From the NCBI GenBank assembly GCA_045638145.1, contig JAZUAU010000019.1, positions 1-64,000 on the forward strand: a stretch of 64,000 nt of DNA, written 5' to 3'. Shown piece by piece: positions 6,001 through 14,585 of this stretch (positions are counted from its first letter, which is position 1; each line of letters opens with the position of its first letter). A program made the position numbers and the translations under genes. The notes beneath the pieces were generated by a model. That model ran no database searches and had not been told where the DNA came from. It saw only the letters and a program-made list of their open reading frames with translations. This DNA is from SFWF01 sp045638145. GTDB lineage: Bacteria > Bacillota > Clostridia > Oscillospirales > Acutalibacteraceae.

Positions 6001-7710
6001 ATGGTAAACACCGACAGATTGTGTAAGGGCTGTATGAATGACAACGGAGGAGAAAGAAACTGTCCAATATGCGGACACGACTCTGCCAGCGATAATGCGG
6101 CTCAATATTTATCTATAGGAACATGGCTTAACAACAACCGATATCTTATCGGAAAGGTGATCGAGGAAAATGGTGACACAACCGTTTATATCGGTTGGGA
6201 TAATGATAATAACGATGTTGTTCATATTGCCGAATATCTCCCGGCAGGGCTTGCGAGAAGAAGCGCAGACCGTATGACCGTATCTCCTGCTGACAATGAG
6301 GGAATAGCATTCAATCGTGGTCTTGATGAGTTTGTTCAGCTTTTTACTGCACTTTCCAAAATACCGACCACGGCATACATTCTTCCTGTTGTTGATATTT
6401 TTGAATCTAACGGAACAGTTTATGCCGTTACGTCTACCGTTTCGAGCATAACTCTTAAAGACTTCCTAATAAGAAACGGCGGAGTGCTTAAGTGGGAGCA
6501 GATAAAACTTCTCTTTATACCCCTTCTTACAACTATATCACAGCTCCACGAGGCAGAAATAGTTCACAGAGGAATTTCACCCGAAACTATTTTAGTCGGA
6601 CGCGACGGACACCTTTATCTTTCGGGATTTTCAATTAAGTCGGCAAGGGTTGCAAATACTGAATTTGCATACAAGCTTGCACCCGGCTTTTCGGCTCCCG
6701 AACAGTATGATGTTTCGGCAGAATCGGGCGTTGAGAGTGACGTTTATGCCATTGGTGCAGTAATTTTTAGAGCTGCAATCGGTTCAATTGTTCCCGACGC
6801 AAAGGAACGTCTTATTAACGACAAACTCTCAATTCCTGCAAATGCCGCAGAAAGCATTTCGAAAGGTGCTCTTATTGCAATCGCAGGAGCACTCAAGGTT
6901 AATGTTGCTGAAAGAACTCCGTCTGCAGAAAAATTTAAGAAGATGATTGAAGCGGCGCAGGGAATGGCTACTCTAGAAGAGGTCGCACCAGCTCCCGTTC
7001 AAAAGAAAAGTGGTAGCGGTGTTAAATACGCTATAATTTCATCAGTGATTACTGCACTTATATTCCTTATCCTTATTTTGCTTTTTGGTAACCTTTTCGG
7101 AGATGTATTTAAAAAGAAAGAAAGCGAGCCGAATAACAGCCTCCAGAACTCTTCTGTTGCTACCGAAGAGATTTTCCAAAATGAGCACATTATTGAAACT
7201 GATGATGGTGTTGTTTTGCCTAACTGGACGGGTTACACCTACAGCGAGATTTTAAGTGATATAAATAAGAATAACTATGAATTTGAAATAGTTATTGCGG
7301 GTAAAGAATATTCCGAAAATGTAGACGAGGGAAGGGTAATCCGCCTTGTTGAACACGAGATGATTGGCAAAAAGATTGAGCCTAATTCAAGGATTTCTGT
7401 TGTAATCAGCCTTGGAAAATCCATGAGAAAGTTACCAGACAATCTTATGGGAATGACTATTGAAGAGGCAGAATTTGCACTGCTTAAAGCAGGCTTTTCC
7501 CTCTCTAATGTTACATTCCGTCCCAGGGTTGCTGACGGCAAGAATGGAACCGTTATTGGTGTTTCTCATAATGGCGATGTTTCGGTGGATGAGCACATCA
7601 CAATTGACTACTGTGATGGAAACAACAATGACGAAACACCCGATGACAACACCTCCTCGGGTGATGGCTCGGGAGATAACACATCTTCAGAAATTGACCC
7701 TATAGAATAA
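6001..7710 (+). CDS. Membrane-anchored PASTA protein with degenerate Ser/Thr kinase domain (pseudokinase)
   Basis: This 569-residue protein has an N-terminal zinc-ribbon-like CxxC...CxxC (residues 8-24) and a Hanks-type kinase fold at about 47-315. One membrane helix lies at about 343-366. Two extracellular PASTA-like repeats follow (about 401-468 and 470-536), then an acidic Ser/Thr tail. The layout is that of clostridial PrkC-like kinases with a zinc ribbon. The catalytic residues are gone: the Gly-rich loop reads EENGDTT, the VAIK lysine is Ala77, HRD is HRG (191), the catalytic-loop Asn is Thr196, and DFG is GFS (209-211). APEQY and the subdomain IX SDVYAIG remain. I infer a non-catalytic envelope sensor or scaffold. 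Confidence 0.88.
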   Translation: MVNTDRLCKGCMNDNGGERNCPICGHDSASDNAAQYLSIGTWLNNNRYLIGKVIEENGDTTVYIGWDNDNNDVVHIAEYLPAGLARRSADRMTVSPADNEGIAFNRGLDEFVQLFTALSKIPTTAYILPVVDIFESNGTVYAVTSTVSSITLKDFLIRNGGVLKWEQIKLLFIPLLTTISQLHEAEIVHRGISPETILVGRDGHLYLSGFSIKSARVANTEFAYKLAPGFSAPEQYDVSAESGVESDVYAIGAVIFRAAIGSIVPDAKERLINDKLSIPANAAESISKGALIAIAGALKVNVAERTPSAEKFKKMIEAAQGMATLEEVAPAPVQKKSGSGVKYAIISSVITALIFLILILLFGNLFGDVFKKKESEPNNSLQNSSVATEEIFQNEHIIETDDGVVLPNWTGYTYSEILSDINKNNYEFEIVIAGKEYSENVDEGRVIRLVEHEMIGKKIEPNSRISVVISLGKSMRKLPDNLMGMTIEEAEFALLKAGFSLSNVTFRPRVADGKNGTVIGVSHNGDVSVDEHITIDYCDGNNNDETPDDNTSSGDGSGDNTSSEIDPIE

Positions 7711-7714
7711 GAAA

Positions 7715-7738
7715 AAGCCCTGTCATATGACAGGGCTT
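7715..7738. terminator. Bidirectional terminator between pseudokinase and acyl carrier protein genes
   Basis: A perfect 24-bp palindrome (AAGCCCTGTCAT and its complement) lies between two convergent genes. An A run precedes it and a T-rich run follows, so it can act on both strands. Confidence 0.88.
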
Positions 7739-7747
7739 AAATTCTAT

Positions 7748-7978
7748 TTAATTTAGTTTAGAATTGATATACTCAACGATATCGCCGATGGTAGAAATGT
7801 TTTCGACGTCCTCATCGGGAATTTCAATTCCGAATTCATCTTCGACAGACATAAGAAGATCTACAAGGTCAAGACTGTCAGCGCCAAGGTCATCGGCAAT
7901 CTTGGTGTCCATGGTCATAGCGTCTTTGTCGGCGTCGAGCTGTTCTGCCAGAATAGCAGTGATTTTTTCAAAAGTCAT
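7748..7978 (-). CDS. acpP: Acyl carrier protein
   Basis: This 76-residue acidic helical protein has the phosphopantetheine attachment serine in GADSLDLVDLLM and the usual EDEFGIEIPDED continuation. It carries growing acyl chains in fatty-acid synthesis in the cytoplasm. I set the start at 7978 because GGAGG lies 7 nt upstream of that ATG. A longer frame to 8008 runs through the ribosome site. No fab genes are adjacent. It has its own strong promoter. Confidence 0.93.
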   Translation of the reverse strand: MTFEKITAILAEQLDADKDAMTMDTKIADDLGADSLDLVDLLMSVEDEFGIEIPDEDVENISTIGDIVEYINSKLN

Positions 7979-8046
7979 TGTTATTTCCTCCATAAAGTTT
8001 AGACGCAAGGTTTAAGTTTTGCAGTATAAGAAACCTTGCAAGATAA

Positions 8047-8075
8047 ATAATAGTTAAATTTTGTCGTTTTGTCAA
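8047..8075 (-). promoter_or_regulatory. Promoter of acpP
   Basis: On the minus strand TTGACA (8075-8070), a 17-bp spacer and TATTAT (8052-8047). This gives an untranslated leader of about 60 nt. Confidence 0.85.
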
Positions 8076-8244
8076 CCTTTTTGTTGCAAATTGCAAAAAC
8101 CGAAAATTCCAAAGCTTTTCCTCTTACAGGATATATTATGTTGACAACTGCGAATAAATAACCCGTGGTTTTACTATTTCCTAAATTTGCCTCATAATGA
8201 GTAGGGACAAAAAATTGGAAGAATTGGAAGGAATGTTAAAATAC
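8076..8244. other. AT-rich spacer between acpP and aroB, no gene seen
   Basis: The 324-bp gap 7979-8302 holds the acpP and aroB promoters. The middle has no ORF with a ribosome site and no strong hairpin. A TTGACA at about 8151 has no matching -10. GGAAGAATTGGAAGGAATG at about 8218 is a short purine-rich run of unknown meaning. Confidence 0.5.
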
Positions 8245-8273
8245 TTGAATAATGAAAAAATATGTAGTATAAT
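8245..8273 (+). promoter_or_regulatory. Promoter of aroB-aroC
   Basis: TTGAAT (8245-8250), 17-bp spacer, TATAAT (8268-8273). The predicted start is about 23 nt before the aroB ATG. Confidence 0.85.
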
Positions 8274-8302
8274 AAATTATTAATATTTTTAGCGGTGATG
8301 AA

Positions 8303-9355
8303 ATGCGAAAAATAACAGTAAAAGGCGATAAGCAGTATGAAATAGTGTTTGGAACCGATATTTTAAAGGAAACGGGAAGCTTTATCAGAAAAGTTACAGG
8401 TGCAACTCGCGCAATAGTAGTTTCCGACAGTAATGTTTTTCCACTTTACGGAGAAAAGGTTATGGAGTCACTTTATAAAAACGGCTTTACAGTTTCCTCC
8501 TTTGTATTTCCAGCGGGCGAAAAGTCTAAAACTATCGAAACAGTGATTCAAATGACTAACGTTATGAGCAAGGCAGAGCTTACCCGAAGCGATATTGTGA
8601 TAGCCCTCGGCGGAGGTGTTACAGGCGATATGGCAGGCTTTGCTTCGGCTATATATCTCCGCGGAATAGATTTTGTTCAGATTCCAACAACACTCCTTTC
8701 GCAGGTTGACTCATCTGTAGGTGGAAAGACGGGCTGTGACACAGAGCTTGGAAAGAATCTGCTTGGCTCTTTTTATAATCCGTCGCTCGTGCTTATTGAT
8801 TCCGACACCCTGAAAACCTTGCCCGAGGCATATTTGCGCGACGGAATGGGCGAGGTTATTAAATACGGATGCATAAAGTCTAAGCTTCTTTTTGATAAGC
8901 TTTACACCTGTGATGATTTTTCGCGAATTGCCGACGAGGTAATTTATGAATGTGTAGATATTAAGCGTCGAGTTGTTGAGAATGATTTTACGGAAAAAGG
9001 GGAGAGAATGCTCCTCAATTTTGGACATACGGTGGCTCATGCTATAGAGAAGTGTATGAACTATGAGGGAATATCTCACGGTGAAGCAGTAGCTATTGGT
9101 ATGTATGCTATAACAAGGGCTTCCGAAAAGGCGGGACTAACCTCAAAGGGCACCGCAGAGAATATAAAAAGTATTATTTCTCATTATAAGCTCTCGCTTG
9201 AATGCGATATTTCTATAGAGAGGCTCTGTTCAGCTATGTCAGCAGATAAAAAGCGTCGAGATGATTTTTTAAATCTCGTTTTGCTAGATAATATCGGAAA
9301 CAGTTATGTTAAAAAGTTTCCCACCGAAGAATTGCTTCAATTTTTTAAAGCATAA
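8303..9355 (+). CDS. aroB: 3-dehydroquinate synthase
   Basis: This enzyme converts DAHP to 3-dehydroquinate, the second step of the shikimate pathway, in the cytoplasm. At 350 residues it is full length. It shows the NAD-binding ALGGGVTGDMAGF, the IPTTLLSQVDSSVGGKTG block and the metal-ligand regions LNFGHTVAHAIE and ISHGEAVAIGM. The ribosome site (GCGGTGA) is modest. aroC follows 60 bp downstream and is probably co-transcribed. Confidence 0.96.
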   Translation: MRKITVKGDKQYEIVFGTDILKETGSFIRKVTGATRAIVVSDSNVFPLYGEKVMESLYKNGFTVSSFVFPAGEKSKTIETVIQMTNVMSKAELTRSDIVIALGGGVTGDMAGFASAIYLRGIDFVQIPTTLLSQVDSSVGGKTGCDTELGKNLLGSFYNPSLVLIDSDTLKTLPEAYLRDGMGEVIKYGCIKSKLLFDKLYTCDDFSRIADEVIYECVDIKRRVVENDFTEKGERMLLNFGHTVAHAIEKCMNYEGISHGEAVAIGMYAITRASEKAGLTSKGTAENIKSIISHYKLSLECDISIERLCSAMSADKKRRDDFLNLVLLDNIGNSYVKKFPTEELLQFFKA

Positions 9356-9415
9356 AGAGCTTTTTAGTTTCATCCTAAGCATAAGTATATCTTTAACTGA
9401 TTTGGAGGAGAAAAA

Positions 9416-10507
9416 ATGAGATCAAGTGTGGGTAACGCTGTAAGAATCAGCGTTTTCGGCGAAAGCCACGGCGCGGCTATAGGTGCAGTCATAGAGGGGT
9501 TGCCAGCCGGGCACAAAATAGATATGGATTTTGTGCTCTCGCAAATGGAAAGAAGAGCGCCCGGCAGAGATAAAACAGCCACCCCCAGAAAAGAAGCTGA
9601 CATACCTGAAATACTGTCGGGCATTTTGGACGGGGTAACAACCGGAGCACCGCTTGCGCTTATAATTAGAAATACAAATACAAAATCAGGTGATTACGAT
9701 AATCTCAAGGTTGCCCCAAGACCCTCACATTCGGACTATGCTGCTGCCGTAAAATTTGGCGGTATGAACGATGTCAGAGGTGGAGGGCACTTTTCGGGCA
9801 GACTCACAGCTCCAATAGTTGCGGTAGGTGCAATTTGTAAGGGCATCCTAAAAGAAAAGGGAATAACCGTCGGTGGTCATATAAACAGTATCGGAGCTGT
9901 CTACGACGCGCCATTTGATTTAGTCAGTGTTTCGGATGAGGAGCTCAACAGCCTTCAAACAGAGCTTTTTGCCCTTAATGATAAAACTGCCGAAGCGGCA
10001 ATGCGCGATGAAATCGACAATGCAAGAATGAATCTGGATTCTGTCGGAGGCACGGTGGAGCTTGCAGCTGTCGGAATGCCTGCGGGCATAGGCGACCCGA
10101 TGTTTTTGGGTGTTGAAAACGCCGTTTCCAATCTCCTGTACGGAATTCCTGCGGTAAAGGGAGTATCATTCGGCGCAGGCTTTGAATATGCTCTTATGCA
10201 CGGTAGCGAAGCTAATGACGATATGTATTTTGATGAAAACGGAATTGTCCGCACATATACAAACAACTGTGGAGGTATTACGGGTGGCATCACAAACGGT
10301 ATGCCGATAGTAGTTAAGGTTGCATTAAAGCCCACACCGTCTATCGCACAAAACCAGAAAACAGTTAACCTCAAAACAAGCGAGAATATAAGCCTTAATA
10401 TTGAAGGCAGACACGATCCCTGTATAGTGCCGAGAGCCTTGCCCGCACTTGAAGCGGCTTTTGCAATCGCGCTTTGCGATCTTCTAAAAACAAACGGAAA
10501 ACTGTAA
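9416..10507 (+). CDS. aroC: Chorismate synthase
   Basis: This 363-residue enzyme catalyses the last shikimate-pathway step, EPSP to chorismate, using reduced FMN. Its signatures are GESHGAAIGAVIEGLPAG near the N-terminus, RRAPGRDKTATPRKE, RGGGHFSGRLTAP and the C-terminal RHDPCIVPRALPALEAA. A strong GGAGGAG site precedes the ATG. It forms a two-gene unit with aroB. The intermediate aro genes are not in this window. Confidence 0.97.
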   Translation: MRSSVGNAVRISVFGESHGAAIGAVIEGLPAGHKIDMDFVLSQMERRAPGRDKTATPRKEADIPEILSGILDGVTTGAPLALIIRNTNTKSGDYDNLKVAPRPSHSDYAAAVKFGGMNDVRGGGHFSGRLTAPIVAVGAICKGILKEKGITVGGHINSIGAVYDAPFDLVSVSDEELNSLQTELFALNDKTAEAAMRDEIDNARMNLDSVGGTVELAAVGMPAGIGDPMFLGVENAVSNLLYGIPAVKGVSFGAGFEYALMHGSEANDDMYFDENGIVRTYTNNCGGITGGITNGMPIVVKVALKPTPSIAQNQKTVNLKTSENISLNIEGRHDPCIVPRALPALEAAFAIALCDLLKTNGKL

Positions 10508-10595
10508 GAATTGAAATTTACTTCAATATTTGCTTGACTTTTCAGGCGTTTTGAAGGATTATATTATAAGAATAAATTAAGTATTGGTGATAAAA

Positions 10596-12029
10596 ATGGC
10601 AAACGATAAAAAGGTAACCGCGATAACCTCTATGGAAGAGGATTTTGCACAGTGGTATACCGACGTAGTGCTCAAGGCGGAGCTTATCGACTACGCATCG
10701 GTAAAGGGCTGCATGATAATCCGTCCCTATGGTTGGGCTATCTGGGAAAACATTCAGAAGATTATGGACGGTATGTTTAAGGAAACGGGACACGAAAACG
10801 TTTCTATGCCTATGTTCATTCCCGAAAGCCTTCTCCAAAAGGAAAAGGACCACGTTGAGGGCTTTGCACCCGAGGTTGCTTGGGTAACCCACGGTGGAAA
10901 TGAAAAATTAGAAGAGAAGATGTGCGTAAGACCTACCTCTGAAACACTTTTCTGCGACCATTATAAAAATATCATTCATTCTTGGAGAGACCTGCCGAAG
11001 CTTTACAACCAGTGGTGCAGTGTTGTACGTTGGGAAAAGACCACCCGTCCCTTCCTTCGTTCGCGTGAGTTCCATTGGCAGGAGGGCCACACCATTCATG
11101 CTAACGCCGCAGAGGCAGAGGCTGAAACAATCCAAATGTTAAACGTTTATGCCGAATTTGCAGAGAAATATCTTGCTATGCCGGTTATCAAGGGTGTTAA
11201 GACCGAGAAGGAGCGCTTCGCAGGCGCAGTTAATACTTATACTATCGAGGCTATGATGCATGACGGTAAGGCCCTTCAGTCGGGAACCTCTCACTTCTTC
11301 GGTGACGGCTTTGCAAAGGCTTTTGGGATTCAGTTTGCCGATAAGGACAACAAGCTTTCAACACCTTTCCAGACATCTTGGGGTGTTTCAACCCGTCTCA
11401 TCGGCGCTATCATTATGACCCACGGCGACGATAACGGACTTGTACTGCCCCCCGCAGTTGCTCCCATTCAGACCATCGTTATCCCGATTGCTTCTCATAA
11501 GCCGGGTGTTATCGAAAAGGCAACCGAGGTTACCGAGAGAATAAAGAAGGTTTGCAGAGCAAAGATTGATGTATCAGATAACTCTCCCGGCTGGAAGTTT
11601 GCCGAGTATGAGATGAAGGGTGTTCCGCTTCGACTCGAGCTTGGCCCTCGTGATATTGAAAATAATCAGTGTGTAATCGCTCGCAGAGACAACGGCGAAA
11701 AGATAGTTATTTCTCTTGATGAGCTTGAGACTGTTATTCCTGCAATGCTGGAAAAGGTAAGAGATGGACTTTATGAGAAAGCACTTGCTAACAGAAGTGA
11801 AAAGACCTATACTGCAAAGACCCTTGACGAGATGATCAAAATTGCAGATACAAAGCCCGGATTTATTAAGGCTATGTGGTGCGAGGAGAGAGCTTGTGAA
11901 GAGGCTCTCAAGGAAAAAGCAGGCGTTTCTTCACGCTGCATGCCCTTTGAGCAGGAGCAGATTACAGATACCTGCGTTTGCTGCGGCAAGCCTGCAAAGA
12001 AAATGGTTTATTGGGGAAAAGCATATTAA
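10596..12029 (+). CDS. proS: Prolyl-tRNA synthetase, archaeal/eukaryotic-type short form
   Basis: This class II synthetase charges tRNA-Pro. At 477 residues, without the bacterial INS editing insert, and with a C-terminal extension ending in Tyr, it is the type 3 form common in Clostridia. Motif 2 lies in the RWEKTTRPFLRSREFHWQEGHT region and RPTSETLF precedes it. The C-terminal part has cysteines (CEERACEE, CVCCGKPAKK) suited to zinc. I chose the ATG at 10596, 5 nt after GGTGA, over upstream TTG/GTG codons. No T-box is visible upstream. The only tRNA gene in the window is its substrate, tRNA-Pro. Confidence 0.96.
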   Translation: MANDKKVTAITSMEEDFAQWYTDVVLKAELIDYASVKGCMIIRPYGWAIWENIQKIMDGMFKETGHENVSMPMFIPESLLQKEKDHVEGFAPEVAWVTHGGNEKLEEKMCVRPTSETLFCDHYKNIIHSWRDLPKLYNQWCSVVRWEKTTRPFLRSREFHWQEGHTIHANAAEAEAETIQMLNVYAEFAEKYLAMPVIKGVKTEKERFAGAVNTYTIEAMMHDGKALQSGTSHFFGDGFAKAFGIQFADKDNKLSTPFQTSWGVSTRLIGAIIMTHGDDNGLVLPPAVAPIQTIVIPIASHKPGVIEKATEVTERIKKVCRAKIDVSDNSPGWKFAEYEMKGVPLRLELGPRDIENNQCVIARRDNGEKIVISLDELETVIPAMLEKVRDGLYEKALANRSEKTYTAKTLDEMIKIADTKPGFIKAMWCEERACEEALKEKAGVSSRCMPFEQEQITDTCVCCGKPAKKMVYWGKAY

Positions 12030-12033
12030 TATC

Positions 12034-12064
12034 AAAAGGGCGGTTCGTCTGAACCGTCCTTTTT
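12034..12064 (+). terminator. Terminator of proS
   Basis: A 13-bp stem (AAAAGGGCGGTTC / GAACCGTCCTTTT, one G-U) with a GTCT loop ends in a T run. Confidence 0.92.
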
Positions 12065-12180
12065 AAATGCAGAATGTAAAATGCAAAATTAAGGTGTTTC
12101 GCAAAGCGAAACAAATTCTATACGGTCGGCGTAGCCGACACATTTCCCTTTTTCCCTCTGCCTTTGGCCCTTTGCCCTAC
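12065..12180. repeat. Extragenic repeat-like segment with two small hairpins
   Basis: This is a non-coding stretch with near-repeats of AATGCA/AATGTA, then a GTTTCGC-AAA-GCGAAAC hairpin (about 12095-12111), then a GTCGGC-GTA-GCCGAC hairpin (about 12126-12140), then a run rich in CCCT and TTTGCC. The style resembles the dispersed palindromic extragenic elements of gut Clostridia. No second copy is seen in this window, so the assignment is inference. Confidence 0.45.
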
Positions 12181-12262
12181 CTTATTATATATACACGTGC
12201 GTGAGGGGTGGAAACGGCCGCTAAAAGGGGAGAAAAATATTTTAAAAAAATTAAAAAAATAC

Positions 12263-12291
12263 TTGCATTTTTATTTAATATATGCTATTAT
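12263..12291 (+). promoter_or_regulatory. Promoter of the ribosomal superoperon
   Basis: TTGCAT (12263-12268), 17-bp spacer, TATTAT (12286-12291). It lies in an A/T-rich stretch that would favour strong expression. The start site should be near 12298. Confidence 0.85.
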
Positions 12292-12297
12292 ACCAAA

Positions 12298-12581
12298 GTA
12301 CGCTATGTTCGATAATAGTGTTGATATGCGTTGATGCGGGAGGTGGCCGTCCGAGAGACGGGAAATTTCCGCGGAGTATGTCCGATTTTAAACCGGGCGA
12401 GGAAGAACTTAAACGGCTATGCGGCAACTTGCGATGCCGTGTGGCAATGGCAGGGATATTATGTCCCACCAGCCCCGGAATGACTGCAACCCCAGCCATC
12501 CGGTTTTATAATGTGCGGTGAAGAAACACACGGCACGGTGTAAGTTCTGCCCGCAAATCCAATAAGGAGGAGCAATCAGAA
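12298..12581 (+). promoter_or_regulatory. Structured 5' leader of the S10 operon (putative r-protein autoregulatory RNA)
   Basis: This GC-rich untranslated leader of about 280 nt stands out from the AT-rich spacers elsewhere. It contains several hairpins: CCGTC/GACGG at 12347-12361, the palindrome GGAAATTTCC at 12361-12370, CGGCA/TGCCG at 12422-12439, GGGA/TCCC at 12453-12467, and an imperfect GTGC...GCAC helix near 12511-12534. No U-tract terminator is obvious. A GGAGGAG ribosome site for rpsJ follows. Its position and density of structure suggest a leader bound by an operon-encoded ribosomal protein (S10 or L4 would be usual candidates). I cannot confirm a match to a known leader family. 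Confidence 0.6.
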
Positions 12582-12893
12582 ATGGCAGTAAAAGAAAAGA
12601 TCAGAATTCGCATCAAGGGATACGATCATGCACTTGTTGATCAGGCTGCAGACAAGATCGTTGAAACTGCGAAGCGCACAGGCGCAAGAGTATCGGGCCC
12701 CGTTCCGCTACCCACCGAGAAGGAAGTAGTTACCATCCTTCGTGCTGTTCATAAGTATAAAGACAGCCGTGAGCAGTTCGAGACCAGAACCCATAAAAGG
12801 CTTATCGATGTACTCAGACCTTCAAACAAGACTGTTGAAGCCCTGACTACACTTGAGCTTCCCGCCGGCGTAGACATTGAAATTAAGCTTTAA
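12582..12893 (+). CDS. rpsJ: 30S ribosomal protein S10
   Basis: First gene of the operon, 103 residues, full length. It begins MAVKEKIRIRIKGYDH and carries the typical RTHKRLIDVLRPSNKTVEALTTLELPAGVDIEI end. S10 sits in the head of the small subunit and also takes part in antitermination as NusE. A GGAGGAG site precedes the ATG. Confidence 0.98.
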   Translation: MAVKEKIRIRIKGYDHALVDQAADKIVETAKRTGARVSGPVPLPTEKEVVTILRAVHKYKDSREQFETRTHKRLIDVLRPSNKTVEALTTLELPAGVDIEIKL

Positions 12894-12956
12894 TTTCGGT
12901 CCGCAAGGCAGGTCACGTTGGAGAAATCCAACCAATAACCTTTAGGAGGAATAAAA

Positions 12957-13586
12957 ATGAAAAAAGGAATCATCGGAAAAAAGCTTGGTATGACTCAGCT
13001 TTTTGACGCAAACGGAAACGTTGTTCCCGTAACTGTTATCGAAGCAGGCCCCTGTGTAGTTGCTCAGAAGAAGACAGTTGAAAACGACGGCTACGATGCA
13101 GTGCAGGTTGGCTACGGCGACCTTAAGGCATCTAAGGTAAACGGACCTATGAAGGGTCACTTTGCCAAGAACGACGTTGCACCCAAGAAGGTTCTTCGTG
13201 AATTCAGACTTGAGGACTGCAGCGCACTGGGCGTCGGCGACATTATTAAAGCTGACGTATTCGCAGAAGGCGATGCAATCGACGTATGTGGCACTTCCAA
13301 AGGTAAGGGCTATGCAGGCGTTGTAAAGCGTTGGAACTTCTCAAGACTTAAGGAATCTCACGGTACCGGCCCTGTTCATCGTCACGGCGGTTCACTCGGC
13401 GTTATCGACCCCGCGAGAGTATTTAAGGGAAAGAAGATGGCAGGACACCTCGGAAACGAGAGAGTTACTGTTCAGAATCTCAAAGTTGTTAAAGTTGATG
13501 CAGAGAACAATATTATCGCAGTCAAGGGTGCCGTTCCTGGTCCCAAGGGCGGAATCGTAGTTCTCTTTGACAGCGTAAAGGCTTAA
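12957..13586 (+). CDS. rplC: 50S ribosomal protein L3
   Basis: This is a 209-residue early-assembly protein near the peptidyl-transferase centre. It has GKKLGMTQLFDANG at the N-terminus and the GHLGNERVTVQNLKVV block near the C-terminus. AGGAGG lies 6 nt before the ATG. The 63-nt gap after rpsJ is one of the larger gaps in the operon. Confidence 0.98.
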   Translation: MKKGIIGKKLGMTQLFDANGNVVPVTVIEAGPCVVAQKKTVENDGYDAVQVGYGDLKASKVNGPMKGHFAKNDVAPKKVLREFRLEDCSALGVGDIIKADVFAEGDAIDVCGTSKGKGYAGVVKRWNFSRLKESHGTGPVHRHGGSLGVIDPARVFKGKKMAGHLGNERVTVQNLKVVKVDAENNIIAVKGAVPGPKGGIVVLFDSVKA

Positions 13587-13602
13587 GGAAGGAGTGTTCT
13601 AA

Positions 13603-14226
13603 ATGGCTAATATAGCAGTAGTTGATATGACCGGCAAGAATGTCGGCGAAATCACCTTAAGTGATGCAGTATTCGGAATTGAGCCGAATGCAGCAGTTAT
13701 GCACGAGGCAGTTGTTAATTACCTCGCAAATCAGCGTCAGGGCACACAGTCTACCTTAACCCGTACAGAAGTTTCCGGCGGCGGAAAGAAGCCTTGGAGA
13801 CAGAAGGGTACTGGTCACGCTCGTCAGGGTTCGACCAGAGCTCCTCAGTGGAGACACGGCGGTATCGTTCATGCCCCGAAGCCGAGAGATTACTCCTATG
13901 TAATCAATAAGAAGGAAAGAAGACTTGCGCTTAAGTCTGCTCTTTCTGATAAGGTACTCACAGGTTCTCTTATCGTTCTCGATGCACTTACGCTTAACTC
14001 TTACAGCACCAAGACTGTTGCTGCTTGCCTCAAGGCAATCGGAGCAGAGAAGAAGGCTCTTATCGTTCTTGACGATAGCAACGCTTTCGCAGTAAAGAGC
14101 GCAGCAAACATCGCAGGCGTAAAGACCGCTCAGTACAACACAATCAACACCTATGACGTTCTCAATGCTGATTCACTTGTAATCGTTAAGAACGCTGTAG
14201 CGAAGATCGAGGAGGTTTACGCATAA
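13603..14226 (+). CDS. rplD: 50S ribosomal protein L4
   Basis: This 207-residue protein has the GTGHARQGSTRAPQWRHGG extended loop that reaches the exit tunnel. In other bacteria L4 represses this operon through the leader RNA, so it is a candidate ligand for the leader at 12298-12581. Its stop overlaps the rplW start by 1 base, implying translational coupling. Confidence 0.98.
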   Translation: MANIAVVDMTGKNVGEITLSDAVFGIEPNAAVMHEAVVNYLANQRQGTQSTLTRTEVSGGGKKPWRQKGTGHARQGSTRAPQWRHGGIVHAPKPRDYSYVINKKERRLALKSALSDKVLTGSLIVLDALTLNSYSTKTVAACLKAIGAEKKALIVLDDSNAFAVKSAANIAGVKTAQYNTINTYDVLNADSLVIVKNAVAKIEEVYA

Positions 14227-14516
14227 TGTTAGCACATGATATTATAATTGCTCCGGTTATTACCGAAAAGAGCATGGCAGGTATTGCTGATAAGAAGTAC
14301 ACCTTCAAGGTAGCAAAGACAGCTGGTAAGGTTGAAATTGCAAATGCAGTTGAAGAAGTTTTCGGCGTAAAGGTTGCAAAGGTTAACACCGTTAGCGTTC
14401 GTGGACAGGAAAGAAGACGTGGCCGTTTTTCTGGCTACACCGCTTCCTGGAAGAAGGCTATCGTAACCCTTAAAGCTGATTCCAAGCCGATCGAGTTCTT
14501 TGACGGACTGATCTAA
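14226..14516 (+). CDS. rplW: 50S ribosomal protein L23
   Basis: This 96-residue protein sits at the tunnel exit and docks the signal recognition particle and trigger factor. It starts MLAHDIIIAPVITEKSM and has the VRGQERRRGRFSGYTASWKKAIVTL region. It overlaps rplD by one base (TAATG). Confidence 0.97.
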   Translation: MLAHDIIIAPVITEKSMAGIADKKYTFKVAKTAGKVEIANAVEEVFGVKVAKVNTVSVRGQERRRGRFSGYTASWKKAIVTLKADSKPIEFFDGLI

Positions 14517-14531
14517 GTAAGATTGTAAGAC

Positions 14532-14585
14532 GAAATTAAATACATTTTAATTTCCGGTGATGTATGAGGTTAGAATTAAAACCTC
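14532..14585 (+). other. Two adjacent hairpins in the rplW-rplB gap
   Basis: GAAATTAAA (14532-14540) pairs perfectly with TTTAATTTC (14546-14554) over a 5-nt loop. GAGGTT (14566-14571) pairs with AACCTC (14580-14585) over 8 nt. Both lie in the 97-nt gap between rplW and rplB, the widest internal gap of the operon. Neither has a terminator-like U tract. They could be an RNA processing or translational control element. Confidence 0.55.

Noticed and set aside
10508..10595. Promoter with TTGACT near 10536 before proS
   Set aside because: No -10 lies at a normal spacing. I could not define a promoter there with confidence.
12282..12521. 79-codon open frame in the S10 leader
   Set aside because: It starts at the predicted promoter -10, has no ribosome site, and covers the structured RNA. 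It is better explained as untranslated leader.
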